Made by a program: the position numbers and the translations under genes. The notes under the pieces are model-generated. The model had not been told where the DNA came from and did not search any database. It worked only from the letters and a program-made list of their open reading frames with translations. Of a stretch of DNA of 64,000 bases, positions 9,292-19,134 are shown piece after piece (within the stretch, counting starts at the first letter, position 1; each line of letters opens with the position of its first letter). Source of the DNA: Pseudobdellovibrionaceae bacterium (GTDB lineage Bacteria; Bdellovibrionota; Bdellovibrionia; Bdellovibrionales; UBA1609); the NCBI GenBank assembly GCA_018663505.1, contig JABJQG010000003.1, positions 124,001 through 188,000 on the forward strand, given 5' to 3'.

Positions 9292-9322
9292 AAAAATATA
9301 CTATATATTAAAGTATATTTTT
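9292..9322. repeat. AT-only inverted repeat at the etfA stop
   Basis: AAAAATATACT (9292-9302) and AGTATATTTTT (9312-9322) are perfect inverted copies and span the etfA stop codon. With no G-C core it is a weak hairpin; on the minus strand it could act as a poor terminator for etfBA. Confidence 0.35.
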
Positions 9323-10273
9323 AAACTCTTCTGTTAGTTTAGGCACAACGTCAAAAACATCGCCAACTATACCATAAGTTGATTTTTTAAATATGGGAGC
9401 ATCGGGATCTTTATTAATGGCAACAATTACCTTTGAACCGGTTAAACCCGCAATATGCTGGATGGCACCTGAGATTCCACAGGCGATATATAAAGTAGGA
9501 GCAACTGTTTTCCCTGTTTGTCCAACTTGCATGCCATGTGTGCACCAACCAGAATCTACAATAGCACGAGAAGCACCCAAAGTAGCTCCGAGAGTATCAG
9601 CCAAAGGTTCAAGCAAGCTATAATAGCTATCTTTATCTTTTAGGCCCCGTCCACCTGAAACAATAATATTAGCCTCAGTAAGATCTAGTTTTTCAGAGGT
9701 TCCTTTTACGATTTCCTTAATTAAAGTTTTCAGATCTATTTGAGGAGCGGTAATAACTACAACCTCTGAAGATAAAGCTGTGTCAGCATCGTTTACAGGA
9801 AGTTGATTCGCGCGCATGAGAATTATTTTAGGGCCAGAAGTTTTAAAATCCACCTGGGCAGTACATTTACCAGCATATAATGCGCGGCGAACGGTGACAT
9901 TGCCTCCAGATATTTCAAGTTCATGGCAGTCATTTGCAACTGCAGAGTTAGTTTTAACAGCGACTCTTGGAAAAAGGTCTTTTGCTAACATACTAGATGA
10001 AGCTAATACAATTTCAGCACCTGATTGCTGAATTATATCTGCCATAACATGAGTATAGCTTTCGGAGTTATAGTTAGAAAAATCATCGCTTTCTAAAACA
10101 AATGATTTTGCAGCTCCATAGTGGGCTGACTGTTGAGCCATGTCCTGAGCTCCTTTTCCGATTATGGCACTCATAACTTCTGCACCAGAATTTTTAGCAA
10201 TACTCAGGAGCTCCAAAGCTCCCTTTTTTATTAGACCATTATTGAATTCACAAAACACTAAAATTTTACTCAT
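9308..10273 (-). CDS. etfA: Electron transfer flavoprotein alpha subunit
   Basis: 321 residues, usual length. The FAD-binding C-terminal domain is complete: GASRAIVDSGW, QVGQTGKTVAP, LYIACGISGAIQHIAGL and VIVAINKDPDAPIF, which is the EtfA signature. With EtfB it carries electrons from acyl-CoA and other dehydrogenases to ETF:quinone oxidoreductase. The two genes are adjacent (10-base gap) in the order etfB-etfA. No acyl-CoA dehydrogenase or ETF-QO is in the window. The TCC-rich AGGAGATAAAA before the ATG is a good ribosome site. Confidence 0.95.
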   Translation of the reverse strand: MSKILVFCEFNNGLIKKGALELLSIAKNSGAEVMSAIIGKGAQDMAQQSAHYGAAKSFVLESDDFSNYNSESYTHVMADIIQQSGAEIVLASSSMLAKDLFPRVAVKTNSAVANDCHELEISGGNVTVRRALYAGKCTAQVDFKTSGPKIILMRANQLPVNDADTALSSEVVVITAPQIDLKTLIKEIVKGTSEKLDLTEANIIVSGGRGLKDKDSYYSLLEPLADTLGATLGASRAIVDSGWCTHGMQVGQTGKTVAPTLYIACGISGAIQHIAGLTGSKVIVAINKDPDAPIFKKSTYGIVGDVFDVVPKLTEEFKNIL

Positions 10274-10283
10274 TTTTATCTCC

Positions 10284-11066
10284 TTATATAACTTTGGCAG
10301 AATTTCTTAATAAACTAACAAGTTCTTTGGCTTGAGCGGGGGCTTCGCCATCTATCATTTGTACTGGGGGCTTTTCCGCAGGGAGTTGAAAAGCGCTATA
10401 CGAAAGAGCGCCATCTTCTTCTGAGATGCCAAGGTCAGACAGGTTGATTTCTTTCAAAGGTTTTTTCTTTGCTTTCATTATGCCGGGCAAGGATGCGTAA
10501 CGAGGGGTATTTAGCCCTTTGTTTGCGGCAACAACATTAGATCCTTTAAGTTGAATAACTTCAAAACTACCACCCTCAACTTCACGTTGAACAGTGGTTT
10601 CAGCGCCAGTGGTTTCAAATTTGGATACCACTGTGGCATGAGGTAGGTTTAAGTGTTCAGCTAACATTTGACTTACTGAGGAGTTGTTAAAATCGATGGC
10701 TAGTTTGCCGGTAAAAATTTGAGTATTATCTGTTTTGCCTTCTTGTTCAATAGTTTTAGCTAGGGCTTTTGCTGTGAGATTTGGGGCTAAATAATCTGGC
10801 CCGTCCACTAAGATCGCATCATCGGCGCCCATGGCAAGAGCTGTTCTTAGGGCTTCAGTGGTTCTTTTTTTAGGCCCGACACTAATTATAGTAACTTTTG
10901 AGCCTTCTTGTGAAGTTTTAAGCTTTATGGCTTCTTCAACTGCATTTTCATCGTAAGGGTTCATGACCCATTTTACTGCAGCTGTGTCTATAAAAGAAGC
11001 ATCGCTATTAAGCTTAATTTTAGATTCCGTATCTGGCACTTGTTTTATACAAACATAAATATTCAT
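10284..11066 (-). CDS. etfB: Electron transfer flavoprotein beta subunit
   Basis: 260 residues. Opening MNIYVCIKQVPDTESKIKL and the AMP-binding region (ISVGPKKRTTEALRTALAMG, GADDAILVD) are typical of EtfB, as is VEGGSFEVIQLKG in the second half. It forms the heterodimer with EtfA, binds AMP and contacts the partner dehydrogenases. First gene of a two-gene unit; the promoter must lie in the 513-base gap upstream. Confidence 0.95.
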   Translation of the reverse strand: MNIYVCIKQVPDTESKIKLNSDASFIDTAAVKWVMNPYDENAVEEAIKLKTSQEGSKVTIISVGPKKRTTEALRTALAMGADDAILVDGPDYLAPNLTAKALAKTIEQEGKTDNTQIFTGKLAIDFNNSSVSQMLAEHLNLPHATVVSKFETTGAETTVQREVEGGSFEVIQLKGSNVVAANKGLNTPRYASLPGIMKAKKKPLKEINLSDLGISEEDGALSYSAFQLPAEKPPVQMIDGEAPAQAKELVSLLRNSAKVI

Positions 11067-11579
11067 ATTTACCTCATGTGTTTGGAAAGAGTATGTTTAA
11101 AGTAAAAAGTAGGCCTAATATATAAGCTTTTTAAGGAAAATAAAAGAAGTTTATGAGAAGGCTGGTGTATTATATTTTAGATCCTCTGATTGTGTTTTAA
11201 AATAAGCTCAAGCAGAAGGCTAAAGTTGCAAGAACTTTTGAAATGTAGAGGGTTTAATTTTGGGAAATGAAATTAATTGTTTGTTGTCCTAAGATATTAA
11301 ATTTTACATAGAGTTTTTAAAGAAGGCATTTACTGCTTTGGCTTTATTAGATTTAAGATAGACAAAAGGTAATATTTGTCATGTTCTTGAAGAGGAGAGG
11401 TTAACCACAAAAAAATCTGCATTAAGTTTACCCATATTTAAAAGATAAAGTTTAAACAGTTAGGGTCAAAGGTCCTGGTAAAAAATAAAATTTATGAAAG
11501 CAAAAAAAAATCATTATGGACAGCCAGCAATATTCGAGTTAATTTAACACACATAAATTACATTATAGAGGTTATAAAC
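11067..11579. other. 513-base divergent intergenic region between etfB and sdhC
   Basis: No gene of useful length on either strand and no tRNA. It separates two divergent respiratory operons and must hold both promoters. Very AT-rich; a GAGG ribosome site lies before sdhC at about 11567. No convincing operator or riboswitch fold was found by eye. Confidence 0.5.
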
Positions 11580-12242
11580 ATGGGAATTTTTGGTTTTATT
11601 AAATCATCCATTGGGCAAAAATATGTTGTGGCAACCACGGGGCTTTTGTTTGCTCTGTTTGTTCTCTCTCATGTTTTAGGAAATTTTTTAATCTTTGTGG
11701 GACCTGAAGCCTACAATATGTATAGTTACAAATTGATTTCGAATCCATTTATCATTGTGGCTGAGATTGGTCTTGTGGTTTTATTTGTGGTTCATTTGGC
11801 AGTTGCCATTAAGCTCACAGCTAGCAATATGGTGGCTCGCCCAGATAAATATGCACTGCAAGCTAAGGGAAAAAAGAAAACAGATCCTGTTACAAAAGCA
11901 ATGTGGATACAAGGCGCTGTGATTTTTATTTTTATGGTTTCACATTTAATCACTTTTAAATATGGAACATATTATACAGCTGAATATGATGGTTTAGTAG
12001 TTAGAGACTTATATAAACTTATGGTGGAAGTTTTTGCTTCACCACTATTCGTGGTTGGTTATGTGCTTTGTATGGTGATGTTGGGGTTACATTTATCTCA
12101 CGGAATTCAATCGGCTTTAAAAACTTTTGGATTTAATCACCCTCAGTATGAAGCGAAAGTTCGAACTGTTGGACTAGGTGTAGCACTTATTGTTTCATTA
12201 GGATTTATCGCCCAACCTGTTTACATATTCTTCTTTCAATAA
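11580..12242 (+). CDS. sdhC: Succinate dehydrogenase/fumarate reductase cytochrome b subunit (B-type)
   Basis: 220 residues with five predicted membrane helices, the length and layout of single-subunit, di-heme SdhC/FrdC of the B-type enzymes (Wolinella, Bacteroidetes, Bdellovibrio). Conserved His residues sit in helices: [33 protein letters not shown] and [16 protein letters not shown]. It anchors SdhAB and binds hemes and menaquinone. No separate SdhD gene follows, as expected for this type. sdhA starts 10 bases downstream. Confidence 0.92.
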   Translation: MGIFGFIKSSIGQKYVVATTGLLFALFVLSHVLGNFLIFVGPEAYNMYSYKLISNPFIIVAEIGLVVLFVVHLAVAIKLTASNMVARPDKYALQAKGKKKTDPVTKAMWIQGAVIFIFMVSHLITFKYGTYYTAEYDGLVVRDLYKLMVEVFASPLFVVGYVLCMVMLGLHLSHGIQSALKTFGFNHPQYEAKVRTVGLGVALIVSLGFIAQPVYIFFFQ

Positions 12243-12252
12243 AGGATTTAAA

Positions 12253-14178
12253 ATGAGCATCAAGCCAAATACAGAATTAAAATCAAACGCGCCTTCTGGG
12301 GACTTACAAACAAAGTGGCAACGTCATCGTTTTGAGATGAAAAGAGTAAATCCAGCAAATAAAAGAAAATTTAATGTGATTGTTGTGGGAACGGGCTTAG
12401 CGGGTGGAGCCGCAGCAGCAACCTTAGGTGAACTTGGTTACAATGTAAAATCCTTTTGTGTTCAAGATTCTGCAAGAAGAGCACATTCTATTGCTGCACA
12501 GGGTGGAATTAATGCTGCAAAAAATTACCCTAATGATGGTGATTCTGTTTACAATCTTTTTTATGATACAATCAAGGGCGGAGACTATCGCTCTCGAGAA
12601 TCTAATGTTCATCGTTTAGCCGAAGTTTCTAATAATATTATTGATCAATGTGTTGCCCAGGGTGTTCCTTTTGCACGCGAATATGGTGGCCTTTTAGATA
12701 ATCGTTCTTTTGGTGGGGCTCAGGTTTCCAGAACTTTTTATGCTCGAGGACAAACAGGACAACAACTTCTTTTAGGGGCTTATTCTGCTCTTATGCGACA
12801 AGTAAACAAAGGTACAGTTAAAATGTATACTCGTTATGAGATGCTGGATCTTGTAACTGTAGACGGAGTGGCTCGAGGTATAACCACTAGAAATTTAGTA
12901 AATGGCGAAGTTGAATCCTTTGCTGCTGATGCTGTTGTTTTAGCAACTGGTGGTTACGGAAATTTATTTTTTCTATCCACAAATGCAATGGGTTCTAATG
13001 CCACAGCAGCTTGGCGCTGTCATAAAAAAGGAGCCTTCTTTGCAAACCCTTGTTACACACAAATTCACCCTACTTGTATTCCTGTTTCTGGAGACTATCA
13101 GTCAAAGCTAACTTTGATGTCTGAGTCTTTAAGAAATGATGGACGAGTTTGGGTCCCTAAGGAATCCAGCAAAGGCAAAAACCCTGTGGATATTCCTGAA
13201 TCAGAAAGGGATTACTATTTAGAAAGAATTTATCCTTCTTTTGGAAATCTAGTGCCTAGAGATGTGGCTTCTCGTCAGGCAAAATTTAGAGTTGATGAAA
13301 ATAATGGTGTTGGCGCTACGGGTGTTGCTGTTTATTTAGATTTTAAAGAAGCTATTGGAAGATTAGGAAAAGATGCAGTGAGTGCTAAATATGGAAATTT
13401 ATTTCAGATGTATGAAAAAATATCTGGCGAAAACCCATATGAAACACCTATGAAGATTTTCCCAGCTGTGCATTACACTATGGGTGGGTTATGGGTAGAT
13501 TATAATTTACAATCTACCATTCCAGGACTTCATGTTTTAGGTGAAGCAAACTTTTCTGATCATGGAGCAAATCGATTGGGAGCATCTGCTTTAATGCAAG
13601 GGCTTGCAGACGGTTATTTTGTTATTCCTTACACATTAGGACATTATTTAGGCTCAACGGCTTTAGCGCCTGTTGATGAAAATCATGACGCGTTTAAGGC
13701 CAGTGTAATGGCAGTGAAGGCTCAAGAGGAAAAGCTTTTTAATATTAAAGGTGAAAAAACTGTGGATGACTTTCACAGACAGCTTGGCAAGATCATGTGG
13801 GAAAATGTGGGAATGTCGAGATCGAAAGAAACTCTAACAAAAGCTATCGAAGAAATTCCAAAGCTTAAAGAAGAGTTCTGGCAAAATGTTAGAGTACCTG
13901 ATGATCGAAATGTTAAAAACGCAGAAATTGAAAAAGCGGGAAGAGTGGCTGACTTTTTAGAACTAGGAGAGCTTATGGCTCGAGATGCTCTTGAAAGAGA
14001 AGAATCTTGTGGTGGTCACTTTAGAGAAGAACATCAAACACCAGAAAATGAAGCTAAACGTGATGATGAAAATTTTTGTCATGTTGGTGCTTGGGAACAT
14101 AACTCGGCTGGTTGGACTAGACATCAAGAAGAGTTAGAGTTTGAAAATGTTAAACTTGTAACACGGTCTTATAAATAA
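12253..14178 (+). CDS. sdhA: Succinate dehydrogenase flavoprotein subunit
   Basis: 641 residues. The FAD fold begins [34 protein letters not shown] contains the His that binds FAD covalently. Catalytic regions [30 protein letters not shown] and [17 protein letters not shown] are intact. It oxidises succinate to fumarate or the reverse, in the TCA cycle and the respiratory chain. The ATG follows a GGATTTAAA site and a 10-base gap from sdhC. The length is in the usual B-type range. Confidence 0.95.
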   Translation: MSIKPNTELKSNAPSGDLQTKWQRHRFEMKRVNPANKRKFNVIVVGTGLAGGAAAATLGELGYNVKSFCVQDSARRAHSIAAQGGINAAKNYPNDGDSVYNLFYDTIKGGDYRSRESNVHRLAEVSNNIIDQCVAQGVPFAREYGGLLDNRSFGGAQVSRTFYARGQTGQQLLLGAYSALMRQVNKGTVKMYTRYEMLDLVTVDGVARGITTRNLVNGEVESFAADAVVLATGGYGNLFFLSTNAMGSNATAAWRCHKKGAFFANPCYTQIHPTCIPVSGDYQSKLTLMSESLRNDGRVWVPKESSKGKNPVDIPESERDYYLERIYPSFGNLVPRDVASRQAKFRVDENNGVGATGVAVYLDFKEAIGRLGKDAVSAKYGNLFQMYEKISGENPYETPMKIFPAVHYTMGGLWVDYNLQSTIPGLHVLGEANFSDHGANRLGASALMQGLADGYFVIPYTLGHYLGSTALAPVDENHDAFKASVMAVKAQEEKLFNIKGEKTVDDFHRQLGKIMWENVGMSRSKETLTKAIEEIPKLKEEFWQNVRVPDDRNVKNAEIEKAGRVADFLELGELMARDALEREESCGGHFREEHQTPENEAKRDDENFCHVGAWEHNSAGWTRHQEELEFENVKLVTRSYK

Positions 14179-14191
14179 GAAGGACAATATA

Positions 14192-14962
14192 ATGGGAAAT
14201 GATAATTCTACTGAAATGACAATTCATTTAAAAATTTGGAAACAAGATGGCCCAGGAAAAAAAGGCGAATTTATTAGCCATGAAGCTAAGGGCTTGTCTT
14301 CTGAAATGTCCTTTTTAGAAATGCTAGATGTGGTTAACGAGGATTTAGTAAGGTTAAATCAGCGTCCCATAGAATTTGATCATGATTGCCGCGAGGGGAT
14401 TTGTGGTACTTGTTCCATGGTAATTAATGGTGAAGCTCATGGCCCAGATAAAGAGATAACCACATGTCAGTTACATATGCGTAAATTTAAAGATGGAGAT
14501 ACAATTACTGTAGAGCCATTTAGAGCGAAAGCTTTTCCAATTATTCGTGATTTAGTTGTGGATAGATCTAGTTTTGATCGTGTTATTGAATCTGGTGGTT
14601 ATGTATCTGTAAATACAGGTGGAGCGCAAGATGCCAATAGCCTTCCGATTAATAAACCAGATTCTGATTTAGCTTTTGAAGCAGCCACATGTATTGGTTG
14701 TGGGGCTTGTGTGGCTTCATGCAAAAATGCATCTGCAAGTTTATTTGTATCTGCAAAACTGGCCCATTTATCTTTTCTACCACAAGGTAAAATCGAACAA
14801 GATGCTCGTACTTTGGCTATGGTTCGTCAAATGGACACTGAAGGTTTTGGAGCATGTACTAATACTGAAGCCTGTGAGGCAGCATGTCCTAAGGGTATTA
14901 GCGTTGAAAATATCTCTAGAATGAATCGTCAATTTTTAAAGGCATCTATAAAAGAACGATAA
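14192..14962 (+). CDS. sdhB: Succinate dehydrogenase iron-sulfur subunit
   Basis: 256 residues. The [2Fe-2S] ligands are in [15 protein letters not shown] with the distal Cys in TTCQLHMR; the [4Fe-4S] and [3Fe-4S] ligands are in [15 protein letters not shown] and [15 protein letters not shown]. It passes electrons from SdhA to the heme-bearing membrane subunit. AGAAGGAC before the ATG is the ribosome site. Last gene of sdhCAB. Confidence 0.95.
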   Translation: MGNDNSTEMTIHLKIWKQDGPGKKGEFISHEAKGLSSEMSFLEMLDVVNEDLVRLNQRPIEFDHDCREGICGTCSMVINGEAHGPDKEITTCQLHMRKFKDGDTITVEPFRAKAFPIIRDLVVDRSSFDRVIESGGYVSVNTGGAQDANSLPINKPDSDLAFEAATCIGCGACVASCKNASASLFVSAKLAHLSFLPQGKIEQDARTLAMVRQMDTEGFGACTNTEACEAACPKGISVENISRMNRQFLKASIKER

Positions 14963-14970
14963 TTTATGTT

Positions 14971-15006
14971 TATTTACATAAAAAAATGATTAATTCTATG
15001 TAAATA
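14971..15006. repeat. AT-rich inverted repeat between sdhB and the next (convergent) gene
   Basis: TATTTACATA (14971-14980) and TATGTAAATA (14997-15006) are perfect 10-base inverted copies with a 16-base loop. It sits where transcripts from sdhB and the opposite gene meet, but lacks a GC core and a proper T-run, so terminator function is doubtful. Confidence 0.4.
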
Positions 15007-15054
15007 TACATAATGGTTTATAGTTCTAAAGGAACTAATTCCTCATTTGATGTA

Positions 15055-15867
15055 TTAGTAAAGCTCATTTCCAAGGTAGTGTGTAGAACCCTTCTCTGAT
15101 GATGTTGTAAAACAAGTGCCGGTGTATTTAGCCACAATTCTAGGGGTGAAAGATGTGTTTGCTTGTACAGAATGTATTGGAATTTGAGTGAGCGTTGTGT
15201 CTGCAGCGGAAAGTAGAAGACCATAATGTGTTGGGCTTGTTTGAGTGACTACGGTTTTAAAGTAATCTGTAATATTAAAGCATATTGTGTCACTATCACA
15301 AACTTCTGTGGTTTCCATACCAGCGGTTTTATTAAGTAGGTTAATGTTAGAATTAATGTCTCCACCCTGGGATGTCCATAAGCCCTCATTAGAAAAAGGG
15401 TGTGCATAATCCCAACTGACAGTGTGCCACCAAGGTTTATTTAAAGAATCTAAATTAATTAGGTCTGTGTTGGGTGTAGACCCATCGGTAGTATTTAGTT
15501 TTAGAATGGCCCAATCTAAATTATCGGGGTTACTTTTTATTTCATCCACACATGTGCCAACAATATTAAGTAATGAGGTCACTATGGCTACAGGTAGAAA
15601 AAAAACATTACACGGATAGGTGGTCAAACAATCGCCCATATTGGTATCTTGATCTCTTGAACCTGTTGGAAATTTTAATATAATCCGCTCTTCAGATGTG
15701 GCCGTTTTTGAAATTTTTAAAACGGTGCTTAAAGAATGGTTATCTGAATTACTTGAGCTAATATAAGAGTCAGTCTCTAAGTAGATAGTTTCTGTTACAG
15801 AGATGTTTCCATCACAGCCCAATCCTAAGAACGAGAGAATAAAAACTAAGAGAGGATTTTTTTTCAT
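15055..15867 (-). CDS. Secreted lipoprotein with DNRLRE/CBM-like region
   Basis: 270 residues from the ATG at 15867, where MKKNPLLVFILSFLGLGC is a lipoprotein signal (lipobox LGLGC); an upstream in-frame start would bury this signal. The body starts with a pattern seen in DNRLRE-type beta-sandwich modules (ETDSYISSSN, then ERIILKFPTG), where alternating strands describe an extended aspartate-tyrosine-isoleucine opening. Several Cys residues are present. Function unknown; a surface-binding module is a guess. It starts one base past the stop of the barrel protein gene, so the two are probably one unit. Confidence 0.6.
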   Translation of the reverse strand: MKKNPLLVFILSFLGLGCDGNISVTETIYLETDSYISSSNSDNHSLSTVLKISKTATSEERIILKFPTGSRDQDTNMGDCLTTYPCNVFFLPVAIVTSLLNIVGTCVDEIKSNPDNLDWAILKLNTTDGSTPNTDLINLDSLNKPWWHTVSWDYAHPFSNEGLWTSQGGDINSNINLLNKTAGMETTEVCDSDTICFNITDYFKTVVTQTSPTHYGLLLSAADTTLTQIPIHSVQANTSFTPRIVAKYTGTCFTTSSEKGSTHYLGNELY

Positions 15868-15868
15868 A

Positions 15869-16696
15869 TTAAAATCTCCATGTGAGGTTAGCAAATGCAG
15901 CTTCTTTTGCCAGCAAATAATCTCTGGAAAAATGGGGAGCTTGGTACATAAAAGCGGTTTCATCACTGATATTATCTAGCTTTTGATAAGTAATCCAAAG
16001 AGTCATTTTGGGAAGAGGTATACCCACGGAAAGCTTTGCTATACCCACTGAAAGACTGTTGTAGCCATAGCCAAAATCATCAGATGCAATGGCTGTTCTA
16101 CCCAGTTGGTATAAGGTGTATTCGCCTTTCAGTTTGAGAATATATACATCCACTAATATATAAGGTGAAAGAATGTAGTCGGAGTCATGATCAATTTTGG
16201 TAGTTTTACTTTCAAAACTAGCTAATGTGGTTTCAGTAATTTCTTTAAAACGAAAATTGGTACCAATTAAAAAGGGGCCTAATTGGTACTCACCATTCGC
16301 AAATAGTGAATAGGCTACATAGGAAAATTGAGAGTCCTTATAGGGTTCAGTTTTTATAACATTATTTAATGTAATCCCTAGTCCTGCAGTGAACTCGAGG
16401 TTGGGGGAGAGTTTGAACTTTCCGCCGTAATCGAAGTTAATAAAAGGTAAGCCCACACTCATAAAATCAAGCTGTACTTGCCAATAAGAGGTTGGGACAT
16501 CTTTTTTTATGTTTAAAGTGATTAAGGGTGGCAGTAGATGACTAGATTCAAAACCATAAGGAGGGCGTTCAAATTCTTTTAATGAAAAACCTTTTTGCAA
16601 AGATAAGGTATACTGTGAGCTTTTTGTCTCAGACAGAGCCGGTAAACTGAAGAATATAAAAGTTAATAATAGTATAAGTGTAGAGTTCATAAACAA
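15869..16696 (-). CDS. Predicted outer-membrane beta-barrel protein
   Basis: 275 residues with signal peptide (MFMNSTLILLLTFIFFSLPALS). The mature part alternates hydrophobic and polar residues in strand-sized runs with many Tyr and Phe, and ends in LTWRF, with a C-terminal Phe as in outer-membrane barrels recognised by BamA. No family recognised. Its downstream neighbour is a lipoprotein starting right at its end, so a barrel/lipoprotein pair is likely. I infer localisation from pattern only. Confidence 0.65.
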   Translation of the reverse strand: MFMNSTLILLLTFIFFSLPALSETKSSQYTLSLQKGFSLKEFERPPYGFESSHLLPPLITLNIKKDVPTSYWQVQLDFMSVGLPFINFDYGGKFKLSPNLEFTAGLGITLNNVIKTEPYKDSQFSYVAYSLFANGEYQLGPFLIGTNFRFKEITETTLASFESKTTKIDHDSDYILSPYILVDVYILKLKGEYTLYQLGRTAIASDDFGYGYNSLSVGIAKLSVGIPLPKMTLWITYQKLDNISDETAFMYQAPHFSRDYLLAKEAAFANLTWRF

Positions 16697-16826
16697 AAAA
16701 TCCTAAATTAAATTATAATTTAACCATTCACAAACAAATAGCTGTCTAAATTACAGCATCATCTAAGATTCTCTTCAATGATTTCATAAACATTCCGACA
16801 ACATTAAACCAGGTAAAGGATATGTT

Positions 16827-17081
16827 GTGAAAAAAATTGAAGATATTTTTAAAGAGTTAGGATTTGATGCCAATGGTCCAACCGGTGCGCAAAAAGCTTT
16901 TGTTAGGTCTCTCATAAAATTATCTAATGAGCAGTCTCCAAGAACAAATAAGTTTCAAGAAAAGGCTAATGTGTTAAAATTTAATGAAAATCATAATACT
17001 GGAAAACAGAAAGACTATAAACAGTTAGCCTTTGATCTAGAAACAGCTCATCCATTGAGTAAATCCAGGACTGGTTCTTAA
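16827..17081 (+). CDS. Small protein of unknown function
   Basis: 84 residues starting at a GTG preceded by AGGTAAAGGA, a plausible ribosome site. Hydrophilic, Lys/Asn-rich, no signal peptide or membrane segment; opening MKKIEDIFKELGFDANGP looks helical. No family recognised. It stands alone between a minus-strand pair and the subtilase. Coding status rests on the ribosome site and on natural-looking composition. Confidence 0.5.
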   Translation: MKKIEDIFKELGFDANGPTGAQKAFVRSLIKLSNEQSPRTNKFQEKANVLKFNENHNTGKQKDYKQLAFDLETAHPLSKSRTGS

Positions 17082-17200
17082 GTCTAAAATTTACGCAGCT
17101 TATTTTATAATCATTAGAAATTCGTTAGATCGTTGATACGATTTGGGACTAAAGAAAAATTGTCATGGAATGGCAGCTTTGTTTCAACATTGGAGGATCA

Positions 17201-18814
17201 ATGAAACGAATTTCAATAAAAAAAATATGTGTGTCTTTGATAGCGATAGGGCTTACACAATATACATTTGCAAATGTTGAGCAGTTTGAAGCGGTACCTG
17301 GCGAATATGTAGTAAAATTAAAAAATGATGTTAAATCTTTAACAGATTTAAATTTGGAAAAGTTTGCAACTCAGGGTGTGCGAGTGATTTCTGAGGAAAA
17401 TAATACAATATTAGTAAAAAGAGAGTTTTTAGAAAAGACACAGTTTGCTCTTACGGCTTTAAATAACCAGCCTGAAATTGAGTATGCAGAACCAAACTAT
17501 ATATATAGAACAAATCGTTTACCGGATGATCCTGAACTTAGTAAGCTTTGGGGTTTAGTAAACAAAGGAAATGCATTAGCAGGTGTAGATATTGGAGCAG
17601 AACAAGCTTGGGACATTCAAACAGGTTCTAAGAAAGTCATTGTTGCTGTCATCGACACGGGTGTTGATTATACACTTTCTGATTTAAGTCCTAATATGTG
17701 GACTAATGATGCTGAACTAAACGGTGAAGCGGGCAAAGATGATGACGGTAATGGTTATATAGATGATGTGTACGGTTACGATTTTGCAAATACAGATTCT
17801 GATCCAATTGATGATCATGGTCATGGATCTCATTGTTCAGGTACTATTGGTGCAAAGGGTAATGACGGAAAAGGCCTTGTTGGTGTTGCATGGAATGTAA
17901 GAATCATGGCTCTAAAGTTTCTAACTAAATCTGGCAGCGGATCTTTAGAAGGTGCTTTAAAATCCATTGATTATGCATCTAAAATGGGTGCAAATATAAT
18001 GTCTAACTCTTGGGGCGGTGGTAGTCATTCTCAGGCACTTGAAGATGCTATTAAAAGAGCAAGTGATGCTGGAGCACTATTTGTGGCAGCAGCAGGGAAT
18101 CATTCTGGTGATAACGATGCAAAGCCAACTTACCCCGCAACCTATGACGTAGAAAATGTAGTATCAGTAGCCGCTATTGATAATAATGGTCGTCTTGCTG
18201 GGTTTTCTTGTTATGGGCAAAAAACAGTTGATGTAGCAGCACCTGGTGTTGGCATTTTAAGTTCTACTCCTGGTGGATATAAATCTTGGTCAGGTACTTC
18301 TATGGCAACTCCTCACGTTTCGGGTATTGCAGCCTTGTTACTTTCAGAGTTTCCTGAAATGACTCATAAAGAAATCAAAGAAAGACTCATCGCCACAGCA
18401 AAGCCGCTTTCACAGTTAAGAGTCAAAACTGTAGCTGGTGGTGTTGCAAATGCTTATTATGCTTTACTTAATGAGCCTGCACCTAAAGATCCAAACGACC
18501 CTTACTATTGGGCTTCCAAAGAGTATAAATTAGAAACGGCTCATCCATATCTTGGTAGTACATCTAAACAGTGGGTTATAGAGCTTGATAGTGTTTCAGC
18601 AATGGCTTTACATTTTAAGCGTTTCGACACAGAAAAAAGTTATGATAAAGTAACTTTCAAAGATGCCGACGGTAATATTTTAGGAATCATGAGTGGTGTG
18701 AATGATGACAGCTTTTCTCCTGTAGTTACGGGTGGAAAAATGATTATTCAATTTGATTCAGATAAAAGTGTAAATAAGTTTGGCTTTGAAATTGATGCTA
18801 TTTCTTATAGGTAA
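17201..18814 (+). CDS. Secreted subtilisin-like serine protease (S8) with C-terminal domain
   Basis: 537 residues from the ATG at 17201, which follows TTGGAGGATCA and starts a signal peptide (MKRISIKKICVSLIAIGL, ending FANVEQ). Residues about 30-110 are an inhibitor_I9-type propeptide (GEYVVKLKNDV, IEYAEPNYIYR). The catalytic triad is intact: Asp in VAVIDTGVDY, His in DDHGHGSHCSG, Ser in SGTSMATPHVSG, with the oxyanion Asn in AAGNHSGD. The C-terminal 110 residues, opening KLETAHPYLGST, resemble the beta-sandwich tail found after many secreted subtilases. It is likely exported and self-activated; prey degradation or nutrient release would fit the lineage but is inference. Confidence 0.92.
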   Translation: MKRISIKKICVSLIAIGLTQYTFANVEQFEAVPGEYVVKLKNDVKSLTDLNLEKFATQGVRVISEENNTILVKREFLEKTQFALTALNNQPEIEYAEPNYIYRTNRLPDDPELSKLWGLVNKGNALAGVDIGAEQAWDIQTGSKKVIVAVIDTGVDYTLSDLSPNMWTNDAELNGEAGKDDDGNGYIDDVYGYDFANTDSDPIDDHGHGSHCSGTIGAKGNDGKGLVGVAWNVRIMALKFLTKSGSGSLEGALKSIDYASKMGANIMSNSWGGGSHSQALEDAIKRASDAGALFVAAAGNHSGDNDAKPTYPATYDVENVVSVAAIDNNGRLAGFSCYGQKTVDVAAPGVGILSSTPGGYKSWSGTSMATPHVSGIAALLLSEFPEMTHKEIKERLIATAKPLSQLRVKTVAGGVANAYYALLNEPAPKDPNDPYYWASKEYKLETAHPYLGSTSKQWVIELDSVSAMALHFKRFDTEKSYDKVTFKDADGNILGIMSGVNDDSFSPVVTGGKMIIQFDSDKSVNKFGFEIDAISYR

Positions 18815-18835
18815 TTAGTAGAAATCAAAAAGTTT

Positions 18836-18866
18836 AAAAAAGGTCGGTTTAACACCGGCCTTTTTC
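18836..18866 (+). terminator. Rho-independent terminator after the subtilase
   Basis: GGTCGGT (18842-18848) pairs with ACCGGCC (18854-18860, one G-U) inside flanking A and T runs. It lies 21 bases after the stop codon. Confidence 0.85.
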
Positions 18867-18910
18867 GATTGGATTTATTCACTTCGATTGAGTGCTGAAC
18901 ATCCTGATAA

Positions 18911-19082
18911 TCGAGGCTGGTCGCCTCGAGCTCCACTATCAAATGGCATCGTGCCATTAGATCTCATAAAAATTTAGTATCTGAGGTGCACTGAAAGTGT
19001 TTTTATATTAGATTCCCCCACACGACGTGGGGGAATTGGTGGGTTCGGGCTGCCTTTAGGCCCGATCTCCCATGGATGGAGA
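18911..19082. repeat. Cluster of five hairpins in a non-coding stretch
   Basis: Five separate stem-loops lie within 172 bases: 18911-18929 (7 bp, TCGAGGC/GCCTCGA), 18942-18958 (7 bp, AATGGCA/TGCCATT), 19012-19036 (10 bp perfect, ATTCCCCCAC/GTGGGGGAAT), 19045-19065 (6 bp, TCGGGC/GCCCGA) and 19066-19082 (5 bp, TCTCC/GGAGA). The stretch is clearly more GC-rich than its surroundings, and no ORF spans it. It sits between the subtilase terminator and the stop of a convergent hydrolase gene. It may be a structured RNA, a REP-like palindrome cluster or a recombination remnant. Confidence 0.6.
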
Positions 19083-19134
19083 AAGTTCTATGGGATGTAA
19101 ATTTGGCAGATTATAATTAAATAAAAATAAAATC

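Noticed and set aside
17041-18550. LETAHP in both the small protein and the subtilase tail
   Set aside because: Six residues only, with no flanking similarity; in the subtilase it belongs to the C-terminal domain.
18870-19134. Possible tRNA or riboswitch in the hairpin cluster
   Set aside because: No cloverleaf, no T-loop consensus and no CCA end; no known riboswitch consensus matched.
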